Assembly (NCBI RefSeq): GCF_003635165.1
Contig: NZ_ML058599.1
Span: 1-64,000, forward strand
Source: Burkholderia sp. Nafp2/4-1b
GTDB taxonomy: Bacteria > Pseudomonadota > Gammaproteobacteria > Burkholderiales > Burkholderiaceae
Length of the DNA stretch: 64,000 bases
Direction of reading: 5' to 3'
The notes beneath the pieces were generated by a model, which had not been told where the DNA came from, made no database searches, and was given only the letters and a program-made list of their open reading frames with translations. The position numbers and the translations under genes are program-made. Within the stretch, counting starts at the first letter, position 1. Every line of letters starts with the position of its first letter. Shown piece by piece: positions 26,016 to 35,060 of the stretch.

Positions 26016-26480
26016 ATGCCAATGAAGCTGGATGCGATCGACCGGCGGATCCTCAGCGCGCTGCAGCGCGACGGCCGCATGCAGAACGTGGAGCTCGCGC
26101 AAGAGGTCGGGCTGTCGCCGTCGCCGTGCCTGCGGCGCGTGCGGCTGCTCGAGGAAGCGGGCGTGATCGAGAAGTACGTGGCCGTGCTGAACCCGGCGAA
26201 GGTCGGCAAGGGGCTGACGATCTTCACGCGTGTCTGGCTGAAGGGGCAGGACGCGGAATCCGTGAACCGCTTCGCCGATGCGGTCCAGCAGATGCCGGAA
26301 GTGGTCGAATGCCACCTGATGGCCGGCGATTGCGATTTCCTGCTGCGCGTGGTGGCCGCCGACATCGACGACTACCGGCGCTTCCAGATGGAGACCCTGA
26401 CGCGCATTCCGGGTGTGTTGAGCGTGAAGACGGATATCCCGATGCAGAAGGTCAAGCTCACGTCGGCGCTGCCGACGTAA
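26016..26480 (+). CDS. Lrp/AsnC-family regulator, divergent from azlCD
   Basis: A 154-residue Lrp-type regulator: helix-turn-helix residues about 5-60 (VELAQEVGLSPSPCLRRVRLLE), then a RAM effector domain with GDCDFLLRVVAADIDDY. The ATG at 26016 has GGA five bases upstream; a second ATG at 26022 would also fit. Its place opposite azlCD suggests it responds to leucine-type amino acids and controls their export. Confidence 0.9.
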   Translation: MPMKLDAIDRRILSALQRDGRMQNVELAQEVGLSPSPCLRRVRLLEEAGVIEKYVAVLNPAKVGKGLTIFTRVWLKGQDAESVNRFADAVQQMPEVVECHLMAGDCDFLLRVVAADIDDYRRFQMETLTRIPGVLSVKTDIPMQKVKLTSALPT

Positions 26481-26535
26481 CGCGGCGCGGCGCGGCGCGG
26501 CGCGGCACGGCGCGGCACGGCGCGGCACGCGACCG
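26481..26535. repeat. GC-rich pentamer/decamer tandem repeat
   Basis: Directly after the Lrp stop come about five CGCGG-type pentamers followed by three copies of the decamer CGCGGCACGG. It is a low-complexity array with slippage potential and no coding sense. It ends about 220 bases before the next gene. Confidence 0.85.
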
Positions 26536-26756
26536 CGATCCGGCGATCCGGCGAATCGGCGAATAGGCCGATCGTCACCGGTCGGTGACAATCGGCCGAT
26601 ACACTGAAGGGCCAAGCCGCATCGCCGCGCACCGACTGCATGCCGTGCGATTGCGCGTTGCAAGCAACTAACGGTCAACCGCGAAGCGATCGACGAACGC
26701 GCGCGCCGCGCGCGATGCGATCAGCCGGGCGGTGTGTCTTTTTTGTCGAGCCATTC

Positions 26757-27326
26757 ATGCAGCCATTCAACACGCCGTGGAATTCGCTGGAAATCGTCAA
26801 GCTCGTGCTCGGCGTGCTGACGCCGTTGTCGGTCGCATGTCTCGGGTGGCTCGTCGCGCGCCGGCTGAAGCGGCTCGAGCTCGTGCAGTGGACCAATCAG
26901 CGGCTGATCGAGAAGCGGCTGTCGCTGTACGACACGGTCGCGCCGCAGCTCAATGCGCTGCTGTGCTTCTACACGTGGATCGGCTACTGGAAGGACATTT
27001 CGCCCGACGACGTGATCCGCGCGAAGCGGGAGCTCGACCGCACGTTTCACATCTACCGCTACCTGTTCGACGACGACGTGTACGACGCGTATCACACCTT
27101 CATTCATGCGTTGTTCGAGATGCACACGGGGCCGGGGCGCGATGCGCGGATCCGCTCGCTGATCCACGCGCCGGACGGCGATCGCAGCGTGCACGGCACC
27201 TATGAATGGAAGGCGGCGTGGGCCGAGCGTTTCTCGACCGCGAACGTCACGGACAAGGCCGACGTGCTGGCGTACTACACGCGGCTGATGGAACGGCTGC
27301 GCTTCGCACTTGGCGCAAATCGCTAA
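26757..27326 (+). CDS. Membrane-anchored hypothetical protein
   Basis: A 189-residue protein. Residues about 10-32 are a membrane helix (VKLVLGVLTPLSVACLGWLV), followed by a basic stop-transfer stretch RRLKRLE. The rest is helical, with many aromatic residues (LLCFYTWIGYWKDISPDD, HIYRYLFDDDVYDAYH). I recognise no family. The ATG at 26757 is preferred because the membrane helix follows it; a longer in-frame start at 26640 would add an unstructured tail. Monocistronic. Confidence 0.7.
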   Translation: MQPFNTPWNSLEIVKLVLGVLTPLSVACLGWLVARRLKRLELVQWTNQRLIEKRLSLYDTVAPQLNALLCFYTWIGYWKDISPDDVIRAKRELDRTFHIYRYLFDDDVYDAYHTFIHALFEMHTGPGRDARIRSLIHAPDGDRSVHGTYEWKAAWAERFSTANVTDKADVLAYYTRLMERLRFALGANR

Positions 27327-27465
27327 CGGCGCCGCACGCGCGCCGCTCGCCGGTATCGGAATTCGCTACCTGGCGGTACGGATCGATCCCTTCCCGCACG
27401 CAGCGGATGCGCGATGCGGCCGCGGCTGACATGCTCGCGGTCATCTCCATTCGCGCGAGGTTCGC

Positions 27466-28200
27466 ATGTCGATCGTTAGGGATTTCGGGCCGCTCACGAT
27501 GCGCTGCCCGGATGTGCGCCGAAGGCGCTTGTTCGCCGTCGGTACGGCCGCTGCCGACACTTTGCTGTTGCCGGCAGAACTCGAGATCGGCGACATCGTG
27601 TTCATCCGCGTGACGGTGCGGCGGTTTCTCGAAGTGGCGAGCACGACGCGCTCGTGGACGAATCACGTGGGGATCGTCGTCGGCGAGCGCGGCGGCGAGC
27701 CGCTCATCGCGGAGAGCACGTTTCCGCTGTCGCGCGTGAAGACGATGTCGCGGTTTCTCGCGCGCTCGAATCGCGGCGCATGCGTGATCGCCCGGCTGAA
27801 GCAGCCGCTCGACGCCGCGCAGCGCCGCCGCCTCGTCGACGCGGCGATGCGCCGGATCGGCGTGGTGTACGACACGGGTTTCAATCTCGCGTCGCGCCGG
27901 CAGTTCTGCTCGCGTTTCGTGCGCGAAGTGGTGCGCGATGCGACGCGGATCGTGCTCGGCGACGTCGAGACGTTCGATGCGCTGCTGCGCCGCAATCCCG
28001 ATCATCCGCTGGGATTCTGGAAGATCTGGTATTTCGGCCGGATTCCGTGGCAGCGCCGGACGGTGACGCCGGCGAGCGTGTTCGAGAGCAGTGCGTTGCG
28101 TGTGGTGATGGATACGCGTGGGCGCACGGAGATTGCGCCGGGGAGCTCGATCACGGAAGCCCCTTTGTACCGGAACGGCGTGAAAGGGAGGTCAGTTTAG
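27466..28200 (+). CDS. YiiX/YebB-like NlpC/P60-superfamily hydrolase
   Basis: A 244-residue protein of the permuted NlpC/P60 papain-like type. The usual landmarks are visible: LEIGDIVFIRV at the start of the domain, the His in SWTNHVGIVVGE, and the Cys in ASRRQFCSRFVREVV. Relatives are called YiiX/YebB-like and are thought to act on lipids, amides or peptides. No signal peptide is seen. Its end overlaps the convergent gene by four bases. Confidence 0.75.
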   Translation: MSIVRDFGPLTMRCPDVRRRRLFAVGTAAADTLLLPAELEIGDIVFIRVTVRRFLEVASTTRSWTNHVGIVVGERGGEPLIAESTFPLSRVKTMSRFLARSNRGACVIARLKQPLDAAQRRRLVDAAMRRIGVVYDTGFNLASRRQFCSRFVREVVRDATRIVLGDVETFDALLRRNPDHPLGFWKIWYFGRIPWQRRTVTPASVFESSALRVVMDTRGRTEIAPGSSITEAPLYRNGVKGRSV

Positions 28201-29120
28201 GATCGCGTCCGGCAAGCCACCTGATAATCGATCACGGTATTCGCCGACGGCGTATCCGGCTCGCCGCCGACCGTCGTCACGCCGAGCACGCCGGCCGCGC
28301 TCCGATATCGCAGCGCGCAGTACCCCATCCCGGTGCCGGAGCACGCTTCGGCTTCGACGATCCCATGCTTTGCGAGCGTCGCCGCGCCGTCCATCGGATC
28401 CGGTTTTTCTTTCGGACGCAGCGGCTGCCAGCCCTGCGAGATCAGGATCGTGCGCGCCTGGTCGAGCGGTTTGCCGTACACGTTGGGCACGACCGCACGG
28501 CCGTGACAGTACGTGTGCTGCGCGGCGACCGCGGTCAGCCGCAAGCCGCCATGCTCCGCGCGCAACTCGCCGACCGGCGCCGACGGACCGTCGCCGCCCC
28601 AGACCAGCAGCGTGCCGCTTTCCTGCTGGTCGACCGTGCCCAACTGCCAGCGGGCCGCGCGCGTCGTATAGCCGAGCGCGACGAGGGCCGTGCCGTCGAA
28701 CACGCCGATGTTCGCGTTGCGTGCGAAGCAGATCGCGCTCGTCCCCGGCTTGAAGCCGCTCGCGAACGTGACGACCGTGTAGCGGCCGAGCGGTGCTTCC
28801 GACGTCACGATCCAGCCGAGCTTCGCGACGTCGCGGCCAGCCGCGGTGGTCGTCTTCGCGCGATATTGCGCGCAAAACGCGTCGAGCGAGCCGTTCTCGG
28901 GCGAGTGCGGCAACACGCCGAGCGGAACCAGCGACGCGCCGGCGATATCGGAAGCCGTACGCAGCGTTTCGGCCGACGCCATACCGCCGAGCGCGACGCA
29001 CGCGAGTGCCGCGATCGATACAACGCGGCGGGCGAGCGGGCGGGCAAACGGCCGGACAGCGATAGGAAACACGTCGGGAGTCACCGAGGAATGAGCGCGC
29101 AGACGCCTGTCGCGGGGCAT
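28197..29120 (-). CDS. Secreted hypothetical protein with PASTA-like segment
   Basis: A 307-residue protein with an N-terminal hydrophobic signal segment (SIAALACVALGGMASAE) behind a long basic stretch, so the first ~30 residues may not all be translated. It contains six or so cysteines. One stretch (VVPNVYGKPLDQARTILIS) looks like a PASTA domain, a fold that binds peptidoglycan or beta-lactams in other proteins. The ATG at 29120 directly follows the stop of the DUF2322 gene and has AAGGG upstream, so the two genes are coupled. Confidence 0.65.
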   Translation of the reverse strand: MPRDRRLRAHSSVTPDVFPIAVRPFARPLARRVVSIAALACVALGGMASAETLRTASDIAGASLVPLGVLPHSPENGSLDAFCAQYRAKTTTAAGRDVAKLGWIVTSEAPLGRYTVVTFASGFKPGTSAICFARNANIGVFDGTALVALGYTTRAARWQLGTVDQQESGTLLVWGGDGPSAPVGELRAEHGGLRLTAVAAQHTYCHGRAVVPNVYGKPLDQARTILISQGWQPLRPKEKPDPMDGAATLAKHGIVEAEACSGTGMGYCALRYRSAAGVLGVTTVGGEPDTPSANTVIDYQVACRTRS

Positions 29121-29477
29121 TCAGCCCTTCGCGATCACGTCGATTCGCAGCGCTTCGCCGCCGTCGACGATCGCCAGCAGACGATCGACGTTCGGGTGCG
29201 CGCCCGGGCGGTTGCGTGCGTCGGCGGTGTGCTCCGCGAACACGGCGAGGCCGTGCTCGGCGGCCTTCGCGTCGAGCGTGCCGAACGCCTGCTTCAGGTA
29301 GTTGTACACCGCGAGCGAGCCCTGCTTGCCCGGCTGGTTCTCGATGCTGGCGACCACGTCGCCGTTCGCGCCGACGAGATCGATGCGCGCGACGCCGTCG
29401 ATGGCCGGCAGTTGCGCGAGGTTGTCCTTGAATACTTGGGTCGGTTGAATCACTGAAACACTCCGTTGGTCGGTCAT
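29121..29477 (-). CDS. DUF2322-family protein
   Basis: A 118-residue soluble protein that I recognise as DUF2322, a small family of beta- and gammaproteobacteria with no known function. It has the typical VFKDNLAQLPAI start and a regular C-terminus. It lies upstream of the PASTA-like gene with no gap, in one transcription unit. Confidence 0.75.
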   Translation of the reverse strand: MTDQRSVSVIQPTQVFKDNLAQLPAIDGVARIDLVGANGDVVASIENQPGKQGSLAVYNYLKQAFGTLDAKAAEHGLAVFAEHTADARNRPGAHPNVDRLLAIVDGGEALRIDVIAKG

Positions 29478-29578
29478 GGGCCACGCGGCCCCAATCGGCC
29501 CGTATCTTATCCGATCGCTACCCGGCCGGCCGCGGCGCACCGGCCCGCGCACGCAGGCCGCGCGCCGCGCGCCATGCG

Positions 29579-30283
29579 CTATCGCTCGTCGGCATCCATC
29601 GACATGCCCGCTTCGCGTGCGCGGTCGATGTCCGGGCTTCGATACGCGCGCTCGGGAATGTCGGCGAGCCGCGACGGATGGACTTGCCGCGGCGCGAGGC
29701 CGTAGAACTTCTGGAAGCTCATGATCAGCGGCGACCACTTGTCCGGATCGATGCGGTCCGGACGGCCGTCCATCAGCAGATCGGGATGCACATGCACGCG
29801 TTGTATGCGCACTTCGAACACGCGGATGTGGCCGCGCAGGTCGGGCGCGTCGTCGCCGATGCCGTGCGCGGCGGCGACCACCGCTTCGAGATGCACCGGA
29901 CATTCGAGCGCACGCGGCGGCGCGACGGTCTGCGACGCCGTTTCGGTGAGCCCGGCCGTGCCGAACTTGTCGGGGTCGTACACATAACCGCGCGCCTGTT
30001 TCGACGCGGGCACCGGATCGGTGCCCGTGGTACGCGCGATCCGGTCGACCGCGTGCGCCTGCGCGGCCGACGGCAGGTTCAGCACGCATTCGCCGGTGCG
30101 CAGCAGGTTGAGCGTGGTCTGCGAGCTGGCCGCAAGCCCGAGCATGCAGCGCCAGCCGAGCCAGAACGCGGACGACATCGGTGCAAGGTTGGCCGTGCCG
30201 TCCGGATTCAGCGTGCTGATCAGCACGACGGGCGTGCCGAAATAAAGGATGTTCGGTTCGGTGACGCGATGCGGGGTGTTCAT
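29579..30283 (-). CDS. Flavin reductase-like (FMN-binding) protein
   Basis: A 234-residue protein of the flavin reductase-like domain family. Typical features are the N-terminal VVLISTLNPDGTANLAPMSS and the LNLPSAAQAHAVDRIA region. Such proteins bind FMN and reduce flavin or act as oxidoreductases. The ATG at 30283 has AAGGAG upstream; an in-frame ATG further up has none. Divergent from the thioredoxin-like gene across 239 bases. Confidence 0.85.
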   Translation of the reverse strand: MNTPHRVTEPNILYFGTPVVLISTLNPDGTANLAPMSSAFWLGWRCMLGLAASSQTTLNLLRTGECVLNLPSAAQAHAVDRIARTTGTDPVPASKQARGYVYDPDKFGTAGLTETASQTVAPPRALECPVHLEAVVAAAHGIGDDAPDLRGHIRVFEVRIQRVHVHPDLLMDGRPDRIDPDKWSPLIMSFQKFYGLAPRQVHPSRLADIPERAYRSPDIDRAREAGMSMDADER

Positions 30284-30522
30284 GGTCGCTCCTTCGTTGA
30301 CGGGTTCGGTTCCCATGCTGAGCGCGTCGCCGTCGCATGGCGCTCCGAATCTTGTCGTGTCATTCGAGCGGCGCGGCGCGTCCGGGACGGCCGTCCGCGC
30401 GACGCGGGCACCGACGGCATCGCGCGTGCTTTTCCGCTACAGTAGGAGAACACCCCCGGCCGCATGTGCCGCCAACGCCGGCACGTGACGGCCCCGTTCC
30501 GCAATTGCATACGAGGGCCCCG

Positions 30523-30849
30523 ATGGATATTGAGCAACGCTACACCGCCAACGCGCCGACGCGCGCGGAAGTCGACGCACTCGCCGGTGCCACCGTCATC
30601 GAATTCGGCGCGAACTGGTGCGGGATCTGCGCGGGCGCGCAGCCTGCGATCGTCGCGTCGTTTTCCGCGCATCCGGCCGTGCGGCACCTGAAGATCGAGG
30701 ATGGCCCAGGCCGGCCGCTCGGCCGGTCGTTCGGCGTGAAGCTGTGGCCGACGCTGGTCTTCCTGCGCGACGGGGTCGAAGTCGCGCGTGTCGTGCGCCC
30801 CGCCAACGCGAAGCAAATCGAAGCCGACGGCTTCGCCGCACTGGCCTGA
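30523..30849 (+). CDS. Thioredoxin-family protein
   Basis: A 108-residue cytoplasmic thioredoxin-fold protein with active site NWCGICAGAQP and the cis-proline in VKLWPTLVFLRDG. The WCGIC pair differs from the WCGPC of classical thioredoxin. GAGGG precedes the ATG. It is followed ten bases after its stop by the YjbQ-type gene, so both are in one operon. Confidence 0.88.
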   Translation: MDIEQRYTANAPTRAEVDALAGATVIEFGANWCGICAGAQPAIVASFSAHPAVRHLKIEDGPGRPLGRSFGVKLWPTLVFLRDGVEVARVVRPANAKQIEADGFAALA

Positions 30850-30859
30850 GGTTCTCGTC

Positions 30860-31279
30860 ATGCAACAGGCCATCACGCACATCGGCGTCGAAACGCGCGG
30901 GAGCGGCCTCGTCGAATTCACGCCGCAGGTGCGTGCGTTCGTCGAACAGCAGGCGATCCGCACCGGGCTGCTGACCGTGTTCTGCCGCCACACGTCCGCG
31001 TCGCTGCTGATCCAGGAGAACGCCGATCCGTCGGTGCAGCGCGATCTCGAACGCTACTTCGCGACGCTCGCACCCGAGGACGACTCACGCTACGAGCACG
31101 ACACCGAAGGGCCCGACGACATGCCTGCGCATCTGCGTACGGCGCTCACGCAAGTGCAGCTGTCGATTCCGGTCGAGCATGGCCGCATGGTGCTCGGTAC
31201 GTGGCAGGGCATCTATCTGTTCGAGCATCGCCGCGCCGCGCATCGGCGCGACATCGTGCTGCATCTGATCGGCGAATAG
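30860..31279 (+). CDS. YjbQ/UPF0047-family protein
   Basis: A 139-residue protein of the YjbQ (UPF0047) family, with TGLLTVFCRHTSASLLIQEN and the C-terminal GTWQGIYLFEHR typical of it. Members have been reported to have weak thiamine-phosphate synthase activity; the true role is unclear. The ribosome site overlaps the stop of the preceding thioredoxin gene (TGAGG). Confidence 0.92.
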   Translation: MQQAITHIGVETRGSGLVEFTPQVRAFVEQQAIRTGLLTVFCRHTSASLLIQENADPSVQRDLERYFATLAPEDDSRYEHDTEGPDDMPAHLRTALTQVQLSIPVEHGRMVLGTWQGIYLFEHRRAAHRRDIVLHLIGE

Positions 31280-31356
31280 GCGAGTGAACGCGGAAGCGAG
31301 GAAGCACGAATGAGCGGGCCGGAGATCCGGCGCCGCGGCGCACGGGGTAACGGCGT

Positions 31357-33168
31357 TCAGCCGAGCAGTTTCTCGACGAGCGCGCCGAGTTCGCGCAGGT
31401 GAACGGGCTTCGGCAGGAATTCGTCGAACACGCGCTGGTTCTCGCGCAGCGCGGCCGATTCGTACGCGCTGACGCCGAGGATCGCCGGGAATCGGCCGTC
31501 GTCGTCCGGCTGCGCGACCATCCGGATGCGCTGCGCGACATCCAGGCCGCTCAGGTCCGGCAGTTCGAGGTCGAGCACGACGAGGTCGTAATGCGCGTCG
31601 CCGAAACGCGCGACGCCTTCGTGCCCGGTGCCGCACAGATCGGCGTCGAGGCCGAGCGCCGACAGCATCGCGCCGAGTGTTTCGCGCGCGTTGTCGTTGT
31701 CGTCGACCACCAGCGCGCGGCGGTTGCGAGGCGCGGCAGCGGCCGGCCACGGGGGCGCGTCGCCGGTCGTGTCGCCGGCATCCGGCACCTCGGCCGGCAG
31801 CGTCACGATGAACTCGCTGCCTTCGCCCACGGTACTGCGCACCTCCACGTGACCGCGCAGCGTCGTCACGATCTCGCGCACCACGGCGAGCCCCATCCCG
31901 ATGCCGTCCACATGCAGGCCGACCGCGTCGTTCGCGCGGTAGAACGGTTCGAAGATCTTCGACAGATGCTGCTTCCCGATGCCGGCGCCCGTGTCGCGCA
32001 CGGCGAGTGTCAGCTGCCGGCCGGCCGGCGCGTCGACGAGCAGGATCGACACGTCGATCGAGCCGCCGGCGGTGTACTTCACCGAATTCTCGATCAGGTT
32101 CGACAGCACTTGCCGCAACAGCTTGCGATCGGAGCGGATCGCGAGGTCGCGCGGCTCGACCTGCTGCGAGATCGCGATCCGCTTGGCCGCGATCTTGTCG
32201 CGCAGCGGATCGAGCACCTCGGCGAGCAGCGATGCCATGCCGACGGTTTCGGCTTCGGCAAGACGCTTGGTCGAGCGCAATTTGATGTAGTCGGTCAGGT
32301 CCTTGACCAGCGCCTCGAGAGACGATGCGGAATTCTGCAGCCGCCGGATCGTCTTCAGGTTCGCGTCCGACTGCGGCCGCGCGAGCAGGATCTCGATCGA
32401 TCCGCAGATCGCCTGCAGCGGCGTGCGTAGTTCGTGACTGACCATCCCGAGGAACGCGTTCTTCGCCTCGATCATCTCGAATGCGCGATCGGACGCCTTG
32501 CGTTCCGCGTCGAGCGCGGCGTTCTGGCGTTCGAGCAGGTCGTCGCGCGTGCGCATCGTGTAGAACAGCAGCAGGAACAGTGCGCACAGGATCACACCGA
32601 GGATGATGCCGAGCGCGAGAATCGCCCGCTGCCTTTCCTTCAGTTGATGGAACGTGAAATCGCGCTGCGCCATCTCGATCGCGCGGAAGTAGTTCGCGAG
32701 GCCGTTTACCTTCGGCCAGTATGTGTTCACCTCGTCGATCATGCGCGGCGCATCGTTCGGTGCCGTGCGCAGCAGCGGCACGTCATGCTTCAGGCGCGCC
32801 ATGAATGCGCCGAGCGCCGCGATCTCGGCGCGCGCGCGCGGGATGCGCAGCCAGTATTCGGACACTTCGGACGGCCGCTGCAGGAACCCGAACGACACCG
32901 ACAGGCTGTCGAGCTGCATCTGCACGTGCTCGAAGTCGTCGTCCACGTGCGTGGCGTAGAGAATCAGCTGGCGATCGAAGCGCGTGTAGGCATTGCGGTA
33001 TTGCGCGGCGGTCCAGAACACGCCTTCACGCGGCCCTTCGAGCACGCCCTCGTTGACCGACGTCGCGAGCAGATCCCACAGCAGGAAGGCCCACGCGGCA
33101 AATCCCAGGATCCACAGTGATCCCAGGATCAGGATGATTTTCCTGTTTTTCCACCGCCCGCGCTTCAT
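31357..33168 (-). CDS. Hybrid sensor histidine kinase
   Basis: A 603-residue inner-membrane kinase. Transmembrane helices at about 11-31 and 183-203 enclose a 150-residue helical periplasmic sensor. Then come the HisKA domain with His245 in FLGMVSHELRTPLQ, the ATPase domain (N box LSNLIENSVKYT, G1 box DTGAGIG, G2 GIGMGLA), and a receiver with the acidic pocket VVDDND and phospho-acceptor Asp533 in LVVLDLELPD. It starts nine bases after the secreted molybdopterin-fold gene, in the order HTH-receiver protein, periplasmic protein, kinase. This suggests that the kinase signals to the HTH-receiver protein. Confidence 0.93.
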   Translation of the reverse strand: MKRGRWKNRKIILILGSLWILGFAAWAFLLWDLLATSVNEGVLEGPREGVFWTAAQYRNAYTRFDRQLILYATHVDDDFEHVQMQLDSLSVSFGFLQRPSEVSEYWLRIPRARAEIAALGAFMARLKHDVPLLRTAPNDAPRMIDEVNTYWPKVNGLANYFRAIEMAQRDFTFHQLKERQRAILALGIILGVILCALFLLLFYTMRTRDDLLERQNAALDAERKASDRAFEMIEAKNAFLGMVSHELRTPLQAICGSIEILLARPQSDANLKTIRRLQNSASSLEALVKDLTDYIKLRSTKRLAEAETVGMASLLAEVLDPLRDKIAAKRIAISQQVEPRDLAIRSDRKLLRQVLSNLIENSVKYTAGGSIDVSILLVDAPAGRQLTLAVRDTGAGIGKQHLSKIFEPFYRANDAVGLHVDGIGMGLAVVREIVTTLRGHVEVRSTVGEGSEFIVTLPAEVPDAGDTTGDAPPWPAAAAPRNRRALVVDDNDNARETLGAMLSALGLDADLCGTGHEGVARFGDAHYDLVVLDLELPDLSGLDVAQRIRMVAQPDDDGRFPAILGVSAYESAALRENQRVFDEFLPKPVHLRELGALVEKLLG

Positions 33169-33177
33169 GTCGCGCGC

Positions 33178-33678
33178 TTACTTGACCGTCAGGCCGATGA
33201 TCTGCCATGCGAACTTGGCTTCGCCGAGCGGCGTCTTGAGCTCGTCGGGATAATCGTCGCGCGGATACATGATCCACAGCGGGCCATAGTTGTCGTTGCC
33301 GAGCACCTTGCCGTTCATCGTGCGCGCGAGGATCACGCCGTACTTGTCGGCATCCGAGACGGGAATCGTGAACGTGTATTCGTCGATGCAGCGGAACTCG
33401 ATCTGCGTGCCGTGCGCGTCGACCGTCTTCAGCACGTCGGACAGGCGCGGGCCGGTGAAGGTCGCCTTCGGCGTCCAGCTCGTCGACGTGACGATCGTGT
33501 GCTGCGGCAGCGCCATCAGCGCCTGTTCGGAGAAGACGAAGGTCGTCTTGCCGGGCTGGTTGCTGCGGCCGATCTTGCCGTCGACGGTGAACGTAAATGA
33601 CGCAGCCCAGCTCGCGGCCGCCATGACGAGCAGGCCGGCCGTGACCAGGCTCTTGATCCAGATCGTCGAAATTCGCAT
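33178..33678 (-). CDS. Secreted molybdopterin-oxidoreductase-fold protein
   Basis: A 166-residue protein with a signal peptide (cleavage near AASWAA). The rest resembles the sulfite-oxidase-type molybdopterin-binding fold: GPRLSDVLKTVDAHGTQIEF followed by a single Cys in RCIDEYTFTIPVS, and GPLWIMYPRDDYP. Short, secreted proteins of this type occur beside sensor kinases in Burkholderia and others. It may bind a ligand rather than catalyse, as the fold is much shorter than sulfite oxidase. AAGGAAAAG precedes the ATG. Middle gene of a three-gene regulatory operon. Confidence 0.75.
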   Translation of the reverse strand: MRISTIWIKSLVTAGLLVMAAASWAASFTFTVDGKIGRSNQPGKTTFVFSEQALMALPQHTIVTSTSWTPKATFTGPRLSDVLKTVDAHGTQIEFRCIDEYTFTIPVSDADKYGVILARTMNGKVLGNDNYGPLWIMYPRDDYPDELKTPLGEAKFAWQIIGLTVK

Positions 33679-33731
33679 GTCTTTTCCTTCGTCGTATTCG
33701 TGTGATGGACGGTTTTGGCCGCGATGGGAAC

Positions 33732-34610
33732 TCAGCCGGCGACGGCAGCCGCGACGGCCGGCAGCGTGATCTTCAGCTCGCGCGCGACTTCGGCGAACAG
33801 GATCGGCAGGCGCACCGGCTTTTCCTCGCAGCGCGCGTTGTAGTGCGACACGATGTGCGCGATCTCGTCCTCGCTTGCCTCGCCGGTGGAGATCTTGCCG
33901 GTCAGCAGGAAGATCGGCGCGGCGCCGTTTTCGCTCGACCGGATGCCGCGCACGAGTTCGGCGGCCGTCTGGTCGCCGAGCATCCAGTCGAGGATGTAGC
34001 CGTCGAAATCCTCGACTTCCAGCGCCTTGCGGAACGACGCGCCGTCATAGTAAGGGATCGCGTTCACGCCTTTTTCGATGAAGTATTCGCACACCGTTTC
34101 GGCGACGTCCTGCGAATCGTCGACCACCGCGATCCGCGCCGCATAGACGGTCGGCTGGCTCGAGCGCAGCTCGATGACGTCGACCGGATAGATGCGGCCT
34201 TCGCGTGCGTGCTGGCGTTCGGTGACGATCCATTCGCCCTGCCACTGCAGCGCGACGAAATCCGTGTCGATCTGGCTGCTGGCCTTCGCCGAGATCGCCG
34301 CGCGGCAGCGAAAGCGGCGCGATTCGATCACGAGCGTCGCGTCGATCATCTCGGCGGCGGCCGGCTGCGTGCCCTTGTCGTCCAGCAGGAGCGCGGGCGG
34401 CACGCCGAAGTGCGTCGCGATGTCCTGCAACTGCGACAGGTTCCACGGGATCAGGCCTTTCATCTTGCGCGTGACGACCGAGAAACTGAGGCCCAGCACG
34501 TTCGCGATGGTCGTGTTGTGGCTGCGCGGCGGAATGCCGTTGCGCGTCAGCAGATCACGCACCTTGGTGGCGGTGATGAGATCGGCGTTGGCTTGCTCGC
34601 TATTGGGCAT
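33732..34610 (-). CDS. BetR-type HTH protein with C-terminal receiver domain
   Basis: A 292-residue regulator with reversed order: an N-terminal helix-turn-helix of the BetR type (about residues 12-75, NTTIANVLGLSFSVVTRKMK), a middle region of unknown fold, and a C-terminal receiver (about 157-280) with the acidic pair in RIAVVDDSQDV and phospho-acceptor Asp208 in GYILDWMLGD. The conserved Lys is in CEEKPVRLP. The ATG at 34610 follows AGGAGA. First gene of the operon with the molybdopterin-fold protein and hybrid kinase, so it is the probable output of that kinase. Confidence 0.85.
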   Translation of the reverse strand: MPNSEQANADLITATKVRDLLTRNGIPPRSHNTTIANVLGLSFSVVTRKMKGLIPWNLSQLQDIATHFGVPPALLLDDKGTQPAAAEMIDATLVIESRRFRCRAAISAKASSQIDTDFVALQWQGEWIVTERQHAREGRIYPVDVIELRSSQPTVYAARIAVVDDSQDVAETVCEYFIEKGVNAIPYYDGASFRKALEVEDFDGYILDWMLGDQTAAELVRGIRSSENGAAPIFLLTGKISTGEASEDEIAHIVSHYNARCEEKPVRLPILFAEVARELKITLPAVAAAVAG

Positions 34611-34694
34611 CTCGAAAGGGTCTCCTGGGCGTTGAGCGACGAAGAGCATATTCAAAAGTGACGCGATACGCAAACTATGAAATCGCGAAGGACC

Positions 34695-34722
34695 TTGACA
34701 TGCCATATTTCTCGATTATTAT
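34695..34722 (+). promoter_or_regulatory. Candidate sigma70 promoter, plus strand
   Basis: TTGACA at 34695-34700 and TATTAT at 34717-34722 are 16 bases apart, a near-consensus pair in AT-rich DNA. It would direct transcription away from the BetR-type gene towards a 30-residue lipoprotein frame (34968) and the repeat lipoprotein gene (35240). Confidence 0.5.
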
Positions 34723-34967
34723 TGCTCACCACGTCACTATTGTTTGCTGCGTCATGTTTGACGGCCGGTTCGACCACAGTCGGACGAGCGAAAAGCCGCA
34801 GCGGCGCGTGACTGAACCAATCAAAGAGAGAGCCTGAGAGAGCCTTGGACTGCGTGTCGGCGTTGGCGAATTGTATTCGCCTCGCCGCGCGCAAGCCGGG
34901 TACGCGCTTGCAGAGACGGGATAACGCGAAGCAGGGCGGCGCAAATAGAAAAGCGGGGAGAGCGCAA

Positions 34968-35060
34968 ATGGTTCGCCGTTTACTCGCGCCGGGGTTGGTG
35001 TTGGCCGCGTGTGCGCGGGAATCCGACCGTCACGATCGGTACGGTGCGGATCCGCGATGA
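34968..35060 (+). CDS. Possible very small lipoprotein
   Basis: A 30-residue reading frame. A clear GGGGAGAG ribosome site precedes the ATG. The peptide begins MVRRLLAPGLVLAACARES, a basic start, short hydrophobic core and lipobox LAAC, followed by 15 hydrophilic residues. It could be a small entericidin-like lipoprotein or the remnant of a longer lipoprotein that lost its frame, since sequence after the lipobox stays open in another frame. Supported by start signals and lipobox only. Confidence 0.4.
   Translation: MVRRLLAPGLVLAACARESDRHDRYGADPR

Noticed and set aside
26481..26535. GC-rich repeats as a terminator of the Lrp-type gene
   Set aside because: Tandem rather than inverted repeats and no T-run.
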